Shown here one piece after another: positions 40,293 through 47,852 of a stretch of 55,980 nucleotides of DNA (positions within the stretch are counted from its first letter, which is position 1; each line of letters opens with the position of its first letter). Location: the IMG/VR virus record IMGVR_UViG_3300012936_002638, positions 1-55,980 of that record, one strand, 5' to 3'. Both the position numbers and the translations under genes were made by a program. Source of the DNA: a virus. The notes under the pieces were generated by a model. The model made no database searches. It was not told the DNA's origin and worked only from the letters and a program-made list of their open reading frames with translations.

Positions 40293-40995
40293 TTACAACC
40301 TGTGCCTTAAAAAAGTTAAAAAAACCTGTAAGTGTTAATCTAACATTTTCTCCAGCATCCTTATCTACCCGAGTTATACCATGTACAACATTTTTACCAA
40401 TAAGCACCAATCTATTTGGCTTGGGTGCAATAAAGTATCCTAAGCCATGTTCTATTAAGTGTTTTTGTTTTTGTGCTTGTTCAAACATTTCTAATGTGCC
40501 TACACTAGCATATGTATCTTTTTGTTTAGTACCTGGTAGTTTTCTCATCATTTGCTTATATTCAACACTGTCCTTAGGCATTACTAACAACATACTATCC
40601 CAGTTGATTTGCCAATGCTTGTGCAAGTAATAACTATAAGTAACTCCGCCCATGTCTGTATGCCAAGGATTTTTTGATCCTATAGGGTATGCATGACAAC
40701 GCATAGCAATATCTGTATAGCCTTTTACAAAGTCTTGTGCATCGTCACATGTATCTGCAAAAGTTTTTATAGCATCTGCCCATATATCATAGTTATCATC
40801 AAATGGTGCATCCTTAACAAATCTTTTACTTGCTTTATAGTTTGATCCGTCAGTAATATGCCAATACTTATCATCCGTTTGACTTTGAGTCCATTCATCA
40901 CATTGTACTTGGTTAATTAACTTATCTTGACACTCTTGTGTTAAAAAGTTGTCCACTACCAAAACTTCGGGTGTTTTCATAACAACGTTGTACAT
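40285..40995 (-). CDS. 2OG-Fe(II) oxygenase
   Basis: A 236-residue protein with NPWHTDMGGVTYSYY (H-x-D metal pair), NRLVLIGKNVVHGITRV (second His) and ENVRLTLTGFF (2-oxoglutarate Arg). It fits the prolyl-hydroxylase/PKHD-like fold of marine phages. It overlaps the aminotransferase gene by eight bases and the SGNH-like gene by one base. It is the best preserved of the four oxygenase-like proteins of this window. Confidence 0.78.
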   Translation of the reverse strand: MYNVVMKTPEVLVVDNFLTQECQDKLINQVQCDEWTQSQTDDKYWHITDGSNYKASKRFVKDAPFDDNYDIWADAIKTFADTCDDAQDFVKGYTDIAMRCHAYPIGSKNPWHTDMGGVTYSYYLHKHWQINWDSMLLVMPKDSVEYKQMMRKLPGTKQKDTYASVGTLEMFEQAQKQKHLIEHGLGYFIAPKPNRLVLIGKNVVHGITRVDKDAGENVRLTLTGFFNFFKAQVVNV

Positions 40996-41684
40996 TATAA
41001 TATTTCTCCTATGTTCAGTACATTATTTTTAGTTATAGATTCTGCTACAGCCTTTCCAAATTCTGCATGAGCTCTTTCTCCAGCGTGTTTATTATCAAAA
41101 GCAAGCGGAGTTATTCTCCTATAGTTGTCAAAGAATACATTTTGTATTTTACAATCTAAGATATATTTTATATGTTTTCGTGGAAAATCTTTGAAAAAAT
41201 TTGTTCCTGTGCTAGTTTGCAACATATGATAATTAGGAATGTTCTTAGAATCTAAATATAACATTGCATGGCTTATACACTGTGCAGTATCTAAAACACT
41301 ATCATAACTTTGATAACAATATTTATACCACGCCCTGGCCGCTTTACTTTCATCTACAGCCCAAGGTCCCCAATGGCTATATGTTTTATGGTCTACAAAC
41401 AATGTATGCCTATTTGTGTGCGACCATAGTATACATACTACATCTTGACCATAATCATAGTTTAGTATTTTATACAAAATATGTCTGTTTGATGCTCCTG
41501 GCACAGCTTGGTTATTGTGTTTTAAATGTAATTTTCGTGCAACAATATTTCCCCAAGCGTACTTGCTTGGATAGGCGTCTCCGTTGTGTCTTTTTTGCAG
41601 ATGCATATCGTCAGCATCATATATGTCTGGCATGCAAGAACCCCATGTATGACTACATCCAAAACTTATTAAATTAACTGACAT
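40995..41684 (-). CDS. SGNH/GDSL-hydrolase-like protein
   Basis: A 229-residue protein that begins VNLISFGCSHTWGSCM, the phage form of the G-D-S block. NNQAVPGASNRHIL (Gly/Asn block), VCILWSHTNRH and a C-terminal DNKHAGERAH (the D-x-x-H catalytic pair) follow. Such proteins de-acylate or otherwise edit glycans. An in-frame near relative starts at the right end of the window (55938). It overlaps the amidinotransferase gene by 11 bases. Confidence 0.72.
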   Translation of the reverse strand: MSVNLISFGCSHTWGSCMPDIYDADDMHLQKRHNGDAYPSKYAWGNIVARKLHLKHNNQAVPGASNRHILYKILNYDYGQDVVCILWSHTNRHTLFVDHKTYSHWGPWAVDESKAARAWYKYCYQSYDSVLDTAQCISHAMLYLDSKNIPNYHMLQTSTGTNFFKDFPRKHIKYILDCKIQNVFFDNYRRITPLAFDNKHAGERAHAEFGKAVAESITKNNVLNIGEIL

Positions 41685-42675
41685 AACTTTCGCACTTACC
41701 TTCTCTTGTTAAATCTAATGTTACACAGTGCAATCCGCTATCCCAAAAAAACTTATGCCTAAAGTTAAACGGCACCATTTCTATACCATGACTTTTTAGT
41801 TGTGTAGCAATGTTCTTATCATAGCCATTTGTTATTACAAGTTCTGGATTTACACTTATAACATTGACATCAAATATTGTTTCGTCTACGTGTCCTATCC
41901 AACTGTCTAACCAAGTTGCAACATTTTTGGCTCTTAATGGTTGCATTTTGCTTTGCCAAAACTGCTCTGGCACAGGCTGTTTAGGAACTACTATATAATC
42001 CCAATCGCTTAGTTCAGTTGGTATCATTTCGGGTAACCAACACATTAACAATCCTGGCTTTAACAAGGCAATCTTACCATCAGCATGTCCACTTTCTGGA
42101 ATACCTATCCATTTTGCATCTACTCTATCTTGTATCCATTCAAGCCCTGCCTTTGTACCTCTACCAAACTGTCTTGTCATAGGATATGAACTGTCATTGT
42201 ATGGTTCGGTGTATAATAATGTGTCACCACACTTTAACATATTAGCGGCATGATATAAAGGTGTGCCTTCTAATGCAACATATGGCTGGTAAAAGCCTCC
42301 AAGTGTTGGAGTAGGCATAGCACTATATCGTCTATCCATATTGTGAATAATATCATTATAATGTTGGCGTTCATAAAATCTATTAGGGTCACCGCCTATT
42401 GTAGCAATGACTTGATCACCATAAACAAAATGCATATCACGTGGACAAACAGCAGGATATCTAAAGTCACCTTTATATTCGCATTTTGGTCTATGAACAG
42501 TAACGTCATAACTACGTAGCAGTTCTGCTAAATCAAAAAAATCTTCTTCTGATTCTTCGAAAATACGTTGTAGTCCATTACGAAACTCTACATCTTCAAT
42601 GTGTTCTATATCAGTTGGATCATACACTCGTCCAACTATCATTTCTTTTAGTGGATCCCATTCTGTCCATATCAT
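41674..42675 (-). CDS. amidinotransferase (glycine/inosamine type)
   Basis: Transfers the amidino group of arginine to an amine through a Cys intermediate. The 333-residue protein opens IWTEWDPLKEMIVGRVYD, then CPRDMHFVYGDQVIATIGG, a central PESGHADGKIALLKPGLLM (catalytic His and Asp), DSWIGHVDETIFDVNVIS, and the C-terminal GLHCVTLDLTREG with the nucleophile Cys. Length and motif order match GATM-type enzymes. With an aminotransferase in the same operon, it may build a guanidino-modified sugar or amino acid. Confidence 0.87.
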   Translation of the reverse strand: MIWTEWDPLKEMIVGRVYDPTDIEHIEDVEFRNGLQRIFEESEEDFFDLAELLRSYDVTVHRPKCEYKGDFRYPAVCPRDMHFVYGDQVIATIGGDPNRFYERQHYNDIIHNMDRRYSAMPTPTLGGFYQPYVALEGTPLYHAANMLKCGDTLLYTEPYNDSSYPMTRQFGRGTKAGLEWIQDRVDAKWIGIPESGHADGKIALLKPGLLMCWLPEMIPTELSDWDYIVVPKQPVPEQFWQSKMQPLRAKNVATWLDSWIGHVDETIFDVNVISVNPELVITNGYDKNIATQLKSHGIEMVPFNFRHKFFWDSGLHCVTLDLTREGKCESYVS

Positions 42676-42707
42676 AAAACTATTTACGAAAAAGTGGCAT
42701 TTAATGG

Positions 42708-42736
42708 TTGACTTCTGATATATAGTACACTATATT
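42708..42736 (+). promoter_or_regulatory. sigma70-type promoter for tRNA cluster
   Basis: TTGACT (42708-42713), 17-base spacer, TATATT (42731-42736), with the first tRNA starting 12 bases further on. It lies in the divergent gap next to the minus-strand amidinotransferase gene. Confidence 0.75.
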
Positions 42737-42747
42737 AAGCAAACAAT

Positions 42748-42821
42748 ATGGGTGTGGTGTAGTGGCAACACGTCAGTCTCCAAAACTGAAGATGAGGGTT
42801 CGATTCCTTCCACCTGTGCCA
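42748..42821 (+). tRNA. tRNA-Trp (CCA anticodon)
   Basis: A 74-base cloverleaf. The D stem is GTGT/ACAC, the anticodon stem TCAGT/ACTGA with loop CTCCAAA (anticodon CCA), and the T arm GAGGG-TTCGATT-CCTTC. The acceptor stem contains two G-T wobbles, the discriminator is G, and the 3' CCA is encoded. Confidence 0.88.
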
Positions 42822-42825
42822 AAAA

Positions 42826-42909
42826 GGGCGATATGCTACAAGGTGTGGCAGGGGACTGTAAATCCTCCGGGGAAACCCACGCCAGGTTCGATTCCTGGAT
42901 CGCCCACCA
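42826..42909 (+). tRNA. tRNA-Tyr (GTA anticodon)
   Basis: 84 bases with a perfect acceptor stem (GGGCGAT/ATCGCCC), an anticodon loop CTGTAAA, the long variable arm typical of tyrosine tRNA, a T arm CCAGG-TTCGATT-CCTGG and an encoded CCA. Confidence 0.92.
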
Positions 42910-42914
42910 AATAT

Positions 42915-42990
42915 GTGCGTGTGTCCGGAATGGTTACGGAACGGATTGCAAATCCGTCTTATGCTGGTTCAAGTCCAGTCACGCACTCCA
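42915..42990 (+). tRNA. tRNA-Cys (GCA anticodon)
   Basis: 76 bases. The acceptor is GTGCGTG/CACGCAC, the anticodon stem ACGGA/TCCGT with loop TTGCAAA. The discriminator is U, as in cysteine tRNAs, and the 3' CCA is encoded. Confidence 0.92.
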
Positions 42991-42993
42991 AAT

Positions 42994-43066
42994 GCGGCGT
43001 TTCTCCTGGGAGAGGACTCAGCCTTCCAAGCTGATGGAATCGGTTCGAATCCGGTACGCCGCTCCA
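42994..43066 (+). tRNA. tRNA-Gly (TCC anticodon)
   Basis: 73 bases. The acceptor is GCGGCGT/ACGCCGC, the anticodon stem TCAGC/GCTGA with loop CTTCCAA, discriminator U, encoded CCA. It would read GGA and GGG, of which GGA is common in these genes. Confidence 0.9.
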
Positions 43067-43068
43067 CT

Positions 43069-43155
43069 GCCTCCTTGGTGGAATAGGTAGACACAACAGA
43101 CTTAAAATCTGTCGCTGAATACAGCGTGCCAGTTCGAGTCTGGCAGGAGGCACCA
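43069..43155 (+). tRNA. tRNA-Leu (TAA anticodon)
   Basis: 87 bases with the leucine-type long variable arm (CGCTG/CAGCG), an acceptor GCCTCCT/AGGAGGC, an anticodon loop CTTAAAA and an encoded CCA. It reads TTA and TTG, the dominant leucine codons in the window. Confidence 0.92.
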
Positions 43156-43157
43156 AT

Positions 43158-43233
43158 GCAGGAGTAGCTTAGTGGTTAAAGCCCCCCGCTCATAACGGGT
43201 TGATCGTAGGTTCGAATCCTACCTCCTGCACCA
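43158..43233 (+). tRNA. tRNA-Met or tRNA-Ile2 (CAT anticodon)
   Basis: 76 bases. The acceptor is GCAGGAG/CTCCTGC, the D stem GCTT/AAGC, the anticodon loop CTCATAA, the T arm GTAGG-TTCGAAT-CCTAC and CCA is encoded. The G1-C72 pair excludes an initiator tRNA. The outer anticodon-stem pair is mismatched. Elongator Met and lysidine-modified Ile cannot be told apart by eye. Confidence 0.88.
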
Positions 43234-43241
43234 TTACCTAT

Positions 43242-43249
43242 TATAAATA
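43242..43249 (+). promoter_or_regulatory. T4-type late promoter box
   Basis: Exact TATAAATA between the last tRNA and the gene at 43255. Transcription would begin almost at that gene's ATG, so either that mRNA is leaderless or the box serves the genes further down. Confidence 0.5.
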
Positions 43250-43254
43250 TCTTT

Positions 43255-43482
43255 ATGTACAGTGTAGAATTTGATCACGATGAGGTTTGCATAACCGTAA
43301 TGGATGACACTGGAGTACACGGTGATCTTAAAATACGGTCATATGAAGATATAGTCTATATTACTCAAGATGATGAAGAACTAGATGTTGAGTTTATTTT
43401 AGAAATAAATCCTAAGATGTGGGAAGACCTCATAGCCGCTATACATTCTCCCGAAGGCTTTTTTATGAGGAAGAGGCGTTGA
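43255..43482 (+). CDS. 75-residue acidic protein, function unknown
   Basis: A small beta-rich acidic protein (MYSVEFDHDEVCITVMDDTG, LDVEFILEINPKMWED). The ATG lies six bases after a late-promoter box, with no ribosome site visible. Its TGA overlaps the following TTG start. No family is recognised. Confidence 0.55.
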   Translation: MYSVEFDHDEVCITVMDDTGVHGDLKIRSYEDIVYITQDDEELDVEFILEINPKMWEDLIAAIHSPEGFFMRKRR

Positions 43483-43958
43483 CAAATAACGAAGACATAT
43501 TAGTCTTCGATTATGATTTTGACAAGTCTTTATTACTTGATTTTTGGAATCAGAATCAAGACAAAACTCAGCCCTACACTGACAAGCGTTTTGGCAAGTT
43601 TGTTATGAATAACTGGCGTATACTTAATGACATTGAAATAGAATATTCTAATATATTATGTAAACAGTTTGATATAGATGCAATACCAAAGTTTTATATA
43701 CTAGAAGCAAACACACAGTTACTTCCACATGTAGATCAAGATACAACTTGCAGTATTAACTTTTTATTAAGTGACGGTGCGGCTCCTGTTCGTTTTACAG
43801 ATAATGAATACTATTATAAATCTGCTTTATTAAACACTACACGTAAACATTCGGTTGACAAATACCCAAAAGATCGTATACTATTTAAGCTAAGTGTTAA
43901 AGATGAGGGATTTGATACAGTGAAGCAAAAAATACTAAATACATTATCGAGGAGATAA
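43479..43958 (+). CDS. 2OG-Fe(II) oxygenase-like protein
   Basis: A 159-residue protein. A TTG start overlaps the upstream stop (TTGA). The core TQLLPHVDQDTTCSINFLL (H-x-D pair) and, about 55 residues later, TRKHSVDKYPKDRILFKLSV (second His and Arg) follow the oxygenase order. It is among the shortest of the four oxygenase-like proteins here. Substrate unknown. Confidence 0.65.
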   Translation: MTNNEDILVFDYDFDKSLLLDFWNQNQDKTQPYTDKRFGKFVMNNWRILNDIEIEYSNILCKQFDIDAIPKFYILEANTQLLPHVDQDTTCSINFLLSDGAAPVRFTDNEYYYKSALLNTTRKHSVDKYPKDRILFKLSVKDEGFDTVKQKILNTLSRR

Positions 43959-43961
43959 CCT

Positions 43962-44723
43962 ATGGGTGGTAAAGTATTTGATGGCACTGGTGATTTTGAT
44001 CATAATGCTATAGAAGAACTGTTAGACTTAGTTAATAACAACATTCTTAAAGGAACTGGCATTGAATGTATTCCAGTTGGTAGTGCGGCAACACCCACAC
44101 CTGGCAAACGTTCAGGTGATTTAGATGTTATTGTAGATCAAAATGCTGTTATGCAACATTTTAACAGTAAAGATGTAAAAGAAGCACGAGCTCAACTAGC
44201 AGAGTTTATACGCAGTGTTGGATTCGAAACTGCACAATCAGGTACAAATGTACATGTTAAGATGCCATTAGGCTCTGAGTTCCACCAACTAGATATTATG
44301 GTTGTTGACAATGCGCCTACAGTGGCTAAATTTCATACACATGTATTGCCAGCACAAAGTCCATATAAAGGCATACACAAGCAACTAGCTATTGCAAAAA
44401 TAGCAAAAGCAAACGGTATGTTATGGAGTGCGTGGAAAGGACTTTTTGTACGTGACGAAAAAGGCAAAGCTGGAGAATTTATTTCAAGCGATTTGAACGT
44501 AATAGCACAGAGGTTATTAGGTGGCAATCGTAATGCTACTGATTTGAATAGTTTAGAAAGTATTTTAGCAACAATGCCAAAAGACAAAGCAGATGCATTA
44601 ATGGCTGAACTAGAACAAGATAGAAACTGGAATGTACCTAGAACAGAAAGTGTAATCACACTAGCAGATGCAAATCACAACAGGATTGTAGAACTTATCA
44701 ATAGATTGGCTGACAGCAGATGA
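43962..44723 (+). CDS. nucleotidyltransferase-fold protein (pol-beta type)
   Basis: A 253-residue protein with CIPVGSAATPTPGKRSGDLD, the G-S plus D-x-D core of the pol-beta nucleotidyltransferase fold (as in tRNA- and antibiotic-nucleotidyltransferases). HQLDIMVVDN gives the third Asp. The C-terminal half is helical. It overlaps the ligase-like gene by four bases. This pair appears, from memory, in many marine T4-like phages. The substrate is unknown. Confidence 0.68.
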   Translation: MGGKVFDGTGDFDHNAIEELLDLVNNNILKGTGIECIPVGSAATPTPGKRSGDLDVIVDQNAVMQHFNSKDVKEARAQLAEFIRSVGFETAQSGTNVHVKMPLGSEFHQLDIMVVDNAPTVAKFHTHVLPAQSPYKGIHKQLAIAKIAKANGMLWSAWKGLFVRDEKGKAGEFISSDLNVIAQRLLGGNRNATDLNSLESILATMPKDKADALMAELEQDRNWNVPRTESVITLADANHNRIVELINRLADSR

Positions 44724-45850
44724 GATATCAAGAACTAATAGAAGAAAAACAGTTAGGCAGAGCTTTCAATCATTTGGAAGATCTTGTGTTCTTCTATGGC
44801 AGTGCAGGAACAATAGAAGCTCTTGAACATTTAAAGGATATTGCTACAGAATCAGGCGCACAAAGTATTAGAATGAAGTGGGATGGTAACCCGCAAATAT
44901 ATTGGGGTAGAGCTAAAAAAGGTGGGCCATTAATATTTGGAGGACACAATGCATGGAGCAGAGGCAATGCGGCTACAAGTGCAGAAGAAGTGCAAGACTT
45001 CATTGCAAATAAAAGCGGTTCTCCTAAAAGTCCAGAAGATAAAAAAGCTAGAGATGCATTTGCAAATCAGTTTGCTAGTATGTATCCATACTTTGACAGA
45101 GCTACACCAAAAGACTTTATTGGTTTTGTTTACGCAGATGGATTATTTTTAGATCCTCCTACTGAAGAAAATGGTGTATACACATTTTGTCCAAATCCTA
45201 AATCAAAAACTTGTTATCATGTTAAAGCATCAAGCGAACTTGGTAGACGTATATCACGTGCAAAGCTAATGGTAGTAGGACATGCATACTTTCCAGAATG
45301 GGGATTACCTGATAGTTCACAGGAACCAATGCAAGACTTTAGTGCTTTTGACAATGATCCAAGATTAATAGTCTTAGGGCCTGTTTACAATAGTAAACCT
45401 GTAAGTGTAAACACCCAAGGAATAGATAGAGCAGAAACATACGTCAGATCTAACGGAAATAAAATAGACCAGTTTCTACAACCTGTAAGAGGACTTGCAG
45501 ATTTAAAAAATATAATATATACCTATGTTAATCAGACAGCAAAAGCAAAACAGTTAGATAGACTAAGCGGATCACATTTTGGGCAGTGGTTACAAGCTAG
45601 TAGAGTTAGTGCTAATAAACAAGCAAAAATAAAAGAGTTAAACGAACAACACGATAATGCTATTGAAGCAATACTCGAGTTAGTGAAAATGATTCAAGAG
45701 GTCAAAGACGATGTTATTGACCAAGTTGAAGGTGAACAAGGAGACATTTGGGATAGCAATGGCGAAGGACGAGTTCGTTATGCAGATCCTTTGACCAAGC
45801 AGTTTGGTAATGTAAAACTTGTTCCTAGAAAAAGGTGGACACCGTCATGA
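44720..45850 (+). CDS. ATP-dependent ligase-like protein (KxDG motif)
   Basis: A 376-residue protein with IRMKWDGNPQIYWGR, where K-W-D-G is the adenylated-lysine motif I of ATP-dependent ligases. DFIGFVYADGLFL is a possible motif IIIa/IV, and a basic KLVPRKRW terminates it. Phage homologues exist with the same K-x-D-G-x-P opening, but they are not characterised as far as I know. Its partner is the nucleotidyltransferase gene before it. RNA end repair or tRNA processing is possible. Confidence 0.6.
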   Translation: MRYQELIEEKQLGRAFNHLEDLVFFYGSAGTIEALEHLKDIATESGAQSIRMKWDGNPQIYWGRAKKGGPLIFGGHNAWSRGNAATSAEEVQDFIANKSGSPKSPEDKKARDAFANQFASMYPYFDRATPKDFIGFVYADGLFLDPPTEENGVYTFCPNPKSKTCYHVKASSELGRRISRAKLMVVGHAYFPEWGLPDSSQEPMQDFSAFDNDPRLIVLGPVYNSKPVSVNTQGIDRAETYVRSNGNKIDQFLQPVRGLADLKNIIYTYVNQTAKAKQLDRLSGSHFGQWLQASRVSANKQAKIKELNEQHDNAIEAILELVKMIQEVKDDVIDQVEGEQGDIWDSNGEGRVRYADPLTKQFGNVKLVPRKRWTPS

Positions 45851-46062
45851 GTATAACAGATGCAGTAGTATTAGTAATAACAATGTGGGGTAAGACAGCC
45901 AGCGGCGAATGGGTTTACATTGGCAACCAGTATGTCAATCAAACTCCAATGCCATTAACAGAATGTTCAGAAATGATATCTCCAGATAACTGGGAAATAT
46001 TTGCAGACAATGAATATTATCGTGTAGAGCTTGCTTGCTATCATGTTCCTGAGGAGCAATAA
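45847..46062 (+). CDS. small exported protein with paired cysteines
   Basis: A 71-residue protein with a hydrophobic leader (MSITDAVVLVITMWG), an aromatic strand (WVYIGNQY), Cys in LTECSEMI and a second Cys in VELACYHVP. ATG 45847 overlaps the upstream stop. The layout is shared with 5943 and 24355. Function unknown. Confidence 0.6.
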   Translation: MSITDAVVLVITMWGKTASGEWVYIGNQYVNQTPMPLTECSEMISPDNWEIFADNEYYRVELACYHVPEEQ

Positions 46063-46652
46063 TGAAACTAAGAGAACTATTTGAAGCACCAGGCGAAACA
46101 GTAGGTCTTATATTTGGAAGATTCAATCCTCCACACAAAGGACACAAAGCCGCTTGGGAAATGGCGGCGCAAGAAACACATTGGTATGTTGGTACTAACC
46201 AAAGCACTATAGGTCCTAAAGATCCATTACCTGCACAAGTTAAAGTTCTTGCAATGGAAACTATAATGCCTGAAGTTAAAGAGCATATTATTTTTAGTCA
46301 AAGTTGGCTCACACTTGCAAGTGAACTATATAAGCAACATCCTGATGCAACATTGGTTTTATTTACTGACGAAGGTTGGGTGCCAAAAACAATAGCACAA
46401 TACAATGGCAAAGAAGGTCCTCATGGCGTATATAACTTTGCAGGTATAGAAACTAAACCTACACCAAGACTAAGCAGTGCAACGGCATTGCGTAAAGCAG
46501 TGCTTGACAACAGCCCTGAAGAGTTTGCCGACGCGGCAGGTGTACCAGCAGACACAATAATTGATGTACCAGGTGAAAATGTAACATTTTTTGATATGGT
46601 AGCAAAATATCTTGAGCCACATAGAGAAAAACTTCTTGCAAAAAAGAAGTAA
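46062..46652 (+). CDS. nucleotidyltransferase of the HxGH (NMNAT/cytidylyltransferase) family
   Basis: A 196-residue protein with GLIFGRFNPPHKGHKAAWEM; the H-x-G-H sits in P-P-H-K-G-H. GTNQSTIGPKDPLPAQVK resembles the second nucleotide-binding region, and PTPRLSSATALRKAV the I-S-S-T-x-x-R signature. Members make NAD or activate small phosphorylated groups; phage forms of this type are frequent. The starting MKLRELFEAP resembles a leader found in marine phage proteins. Confidence 0.8.
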   Translation: MKLRELFEAPGETVGLIFGRFNPPHKGHKAAWEMAAQETHWYVGTNQSTIGPKDPLPAQVKVLAMETIMPEVKEHIIFSQSWLTLASELYKQHPDATLVLFTDEGWVPKTIAQYNGKEGPHGVYNFAGIETKPTPRLSSATALRKAVLDNSPEEFADAAGVPADTIIDVPGENVTFFDMVAKYLEPHREKLLAKKK

Positions 46653-46670
46653 TCGTATTATAATCATATA

Positions 46671-47852
46671 ATGTATTTCTTACTTGATAACGTGTTGCAA
46701 GCGCCTCACGGCGGAACAATATTGAAGTTACCTGGTGACGACACTCATACACGACCAATAGATTATATATTAGGACATTTTGATGACTTTAACTATAGAG
46801 ATTTTTATCATATAAATCGTATTGGTTTGTTAAATCCAAATACAACAAAGTTTATATTTAATGTTGTTCACATGCCCGAATGGGTTGACATTGTACTTTC
46901 TCAAGAAAGCATAAAGTTGTTAAATGACGATCCTAATACATATCTATGCATTATGAGTGTGTTAGAATATTTAATCAGTCCAAAGAAGTTAGCAAATGAA
47001 ATACAAAGATTAAACATACCTTTAAACAAAGTTGTTGTTTTGTGCAGTAACCATGAGGCACATTTTAAAACAATAGAAGGTATAAGGTATATATGTATTA
47101 ACTTTTGGGAAAGTATTAGTAGACATCATCATCAAACTTTACCACACACAACAGTTACAACTCCAGACGAACTAGATATTGATAATGCTAAGAAAAAGTT
47201 TTTATGTTTAAATCGTAACATTAAACCGCATAGAATATGGCTTATGTACAGTATACTTAAAAGCAAGATACTAGAAGAAGGACATGTAAGCTATGCTTTA
47301 CCTGATGTAGCAAGAGGCGAACACGAAGAAGTCAGCAAGGGCGAACACACTCTAAAACGTATACCAGAAGATCTACATGACGATTACTATATGCATCTTC
47401 TACAAAACATGTATACTCGTAAACTTGATATCTTAGATACTTTGAATGTTATAAACTATAATGATACACTCAAACCTTTTTACAATGACAGTGTAGTAAG
47501 CGTTGTAACAGAAAGTGATAGTACAAAAAACTTTATCACAGAAAAAACTTATAAAGCAATAATGAACTTACATCCGTTTTTTATTGTAGGCAATCCTGAA
47601 ATGCATACATTGTTAAGAGCAAGAGGCTATGAAACATTTGAAGAACTGTTTGGTTTGACACAAGTTACAAACTATAGACATGCAATGGTATTATGGCATA
47701 AACTAAAAACAACGGATTTACAAATCCTAAAAAAGAAAGTTAAGGAAGAATATTTAGATAAATTAATACATAATCAGAACTTATTTCTAAGTAGAACTGT
47801 AAGTTGGAAAGACATAAAAAATAATCTTGAAACTGTGCTAGGAAAAAATTGA
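46671..47852 (+). CDS. glycosyltransferase-like protein
   Basis: A 393-residue protein. FLCLNRNIKPHRIWLMYSIL and the C-terminal SVVTESDSTKNFITEKTYKA, then HPFFIVGNPEMH and ARGYETFEELF form the F-x-T-E-K, P-F-x-x-x-G and G-Y/F-x-T-F motif set of viral and bacterial GT-B-like transferases. It lies directly before six radical SAM genes and overlaps the first by four bases. This suggests a combined glycan or glycopeptide pathway. Confidence 0.65.
   Translation: MYFLLDNVLQAPHGGTILKLPGDDTHTRPIDYILGHFDDFNYRDFYHINRIGLLNPNTTKFIFNVVHMPEWVDIVLSQESIKLLNDDPNTYLCIMSVLEYLISPKKLANEIQRLNIPLNKVVVLCSNHEAHFKTIEGIRYICINFWESISRHHHQTLPHTTVTTPDELDIDNAKKKFLCLNRNIKPHRIWLMYSILKSKILEEGHVSYALPDVARGEHEEVSKGEHTLKRIPEDLHDDYYMHLLQNMYTRKLDILDTLNVINYNDTLKPFYNDSVVSVVTESDSTKNFITEKTYKAIMNLHPFFIVGNPEMHTLLRARGYETFEELFGLTQVTNYRHAMVLWHKLKTTDLQILKKKVKEEYLDKLIHNQNLFLSRTVSWKDIKNNLETVLGKN

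Noticed and set aside
41320-41327. TATAAATA on the minus strand
   Set aside because: It lies in the middle of the SGNH-like coding region, with no gene start nearby, so it is probably a chance match in AT-rich DNA.
42752-43156. Open frames across the tRNA cluster on both strands
   Set aside because: The region is fully accounted for by six tRNAs with good cloverleaf structures; stop-free frames arise from their higher G+C content.
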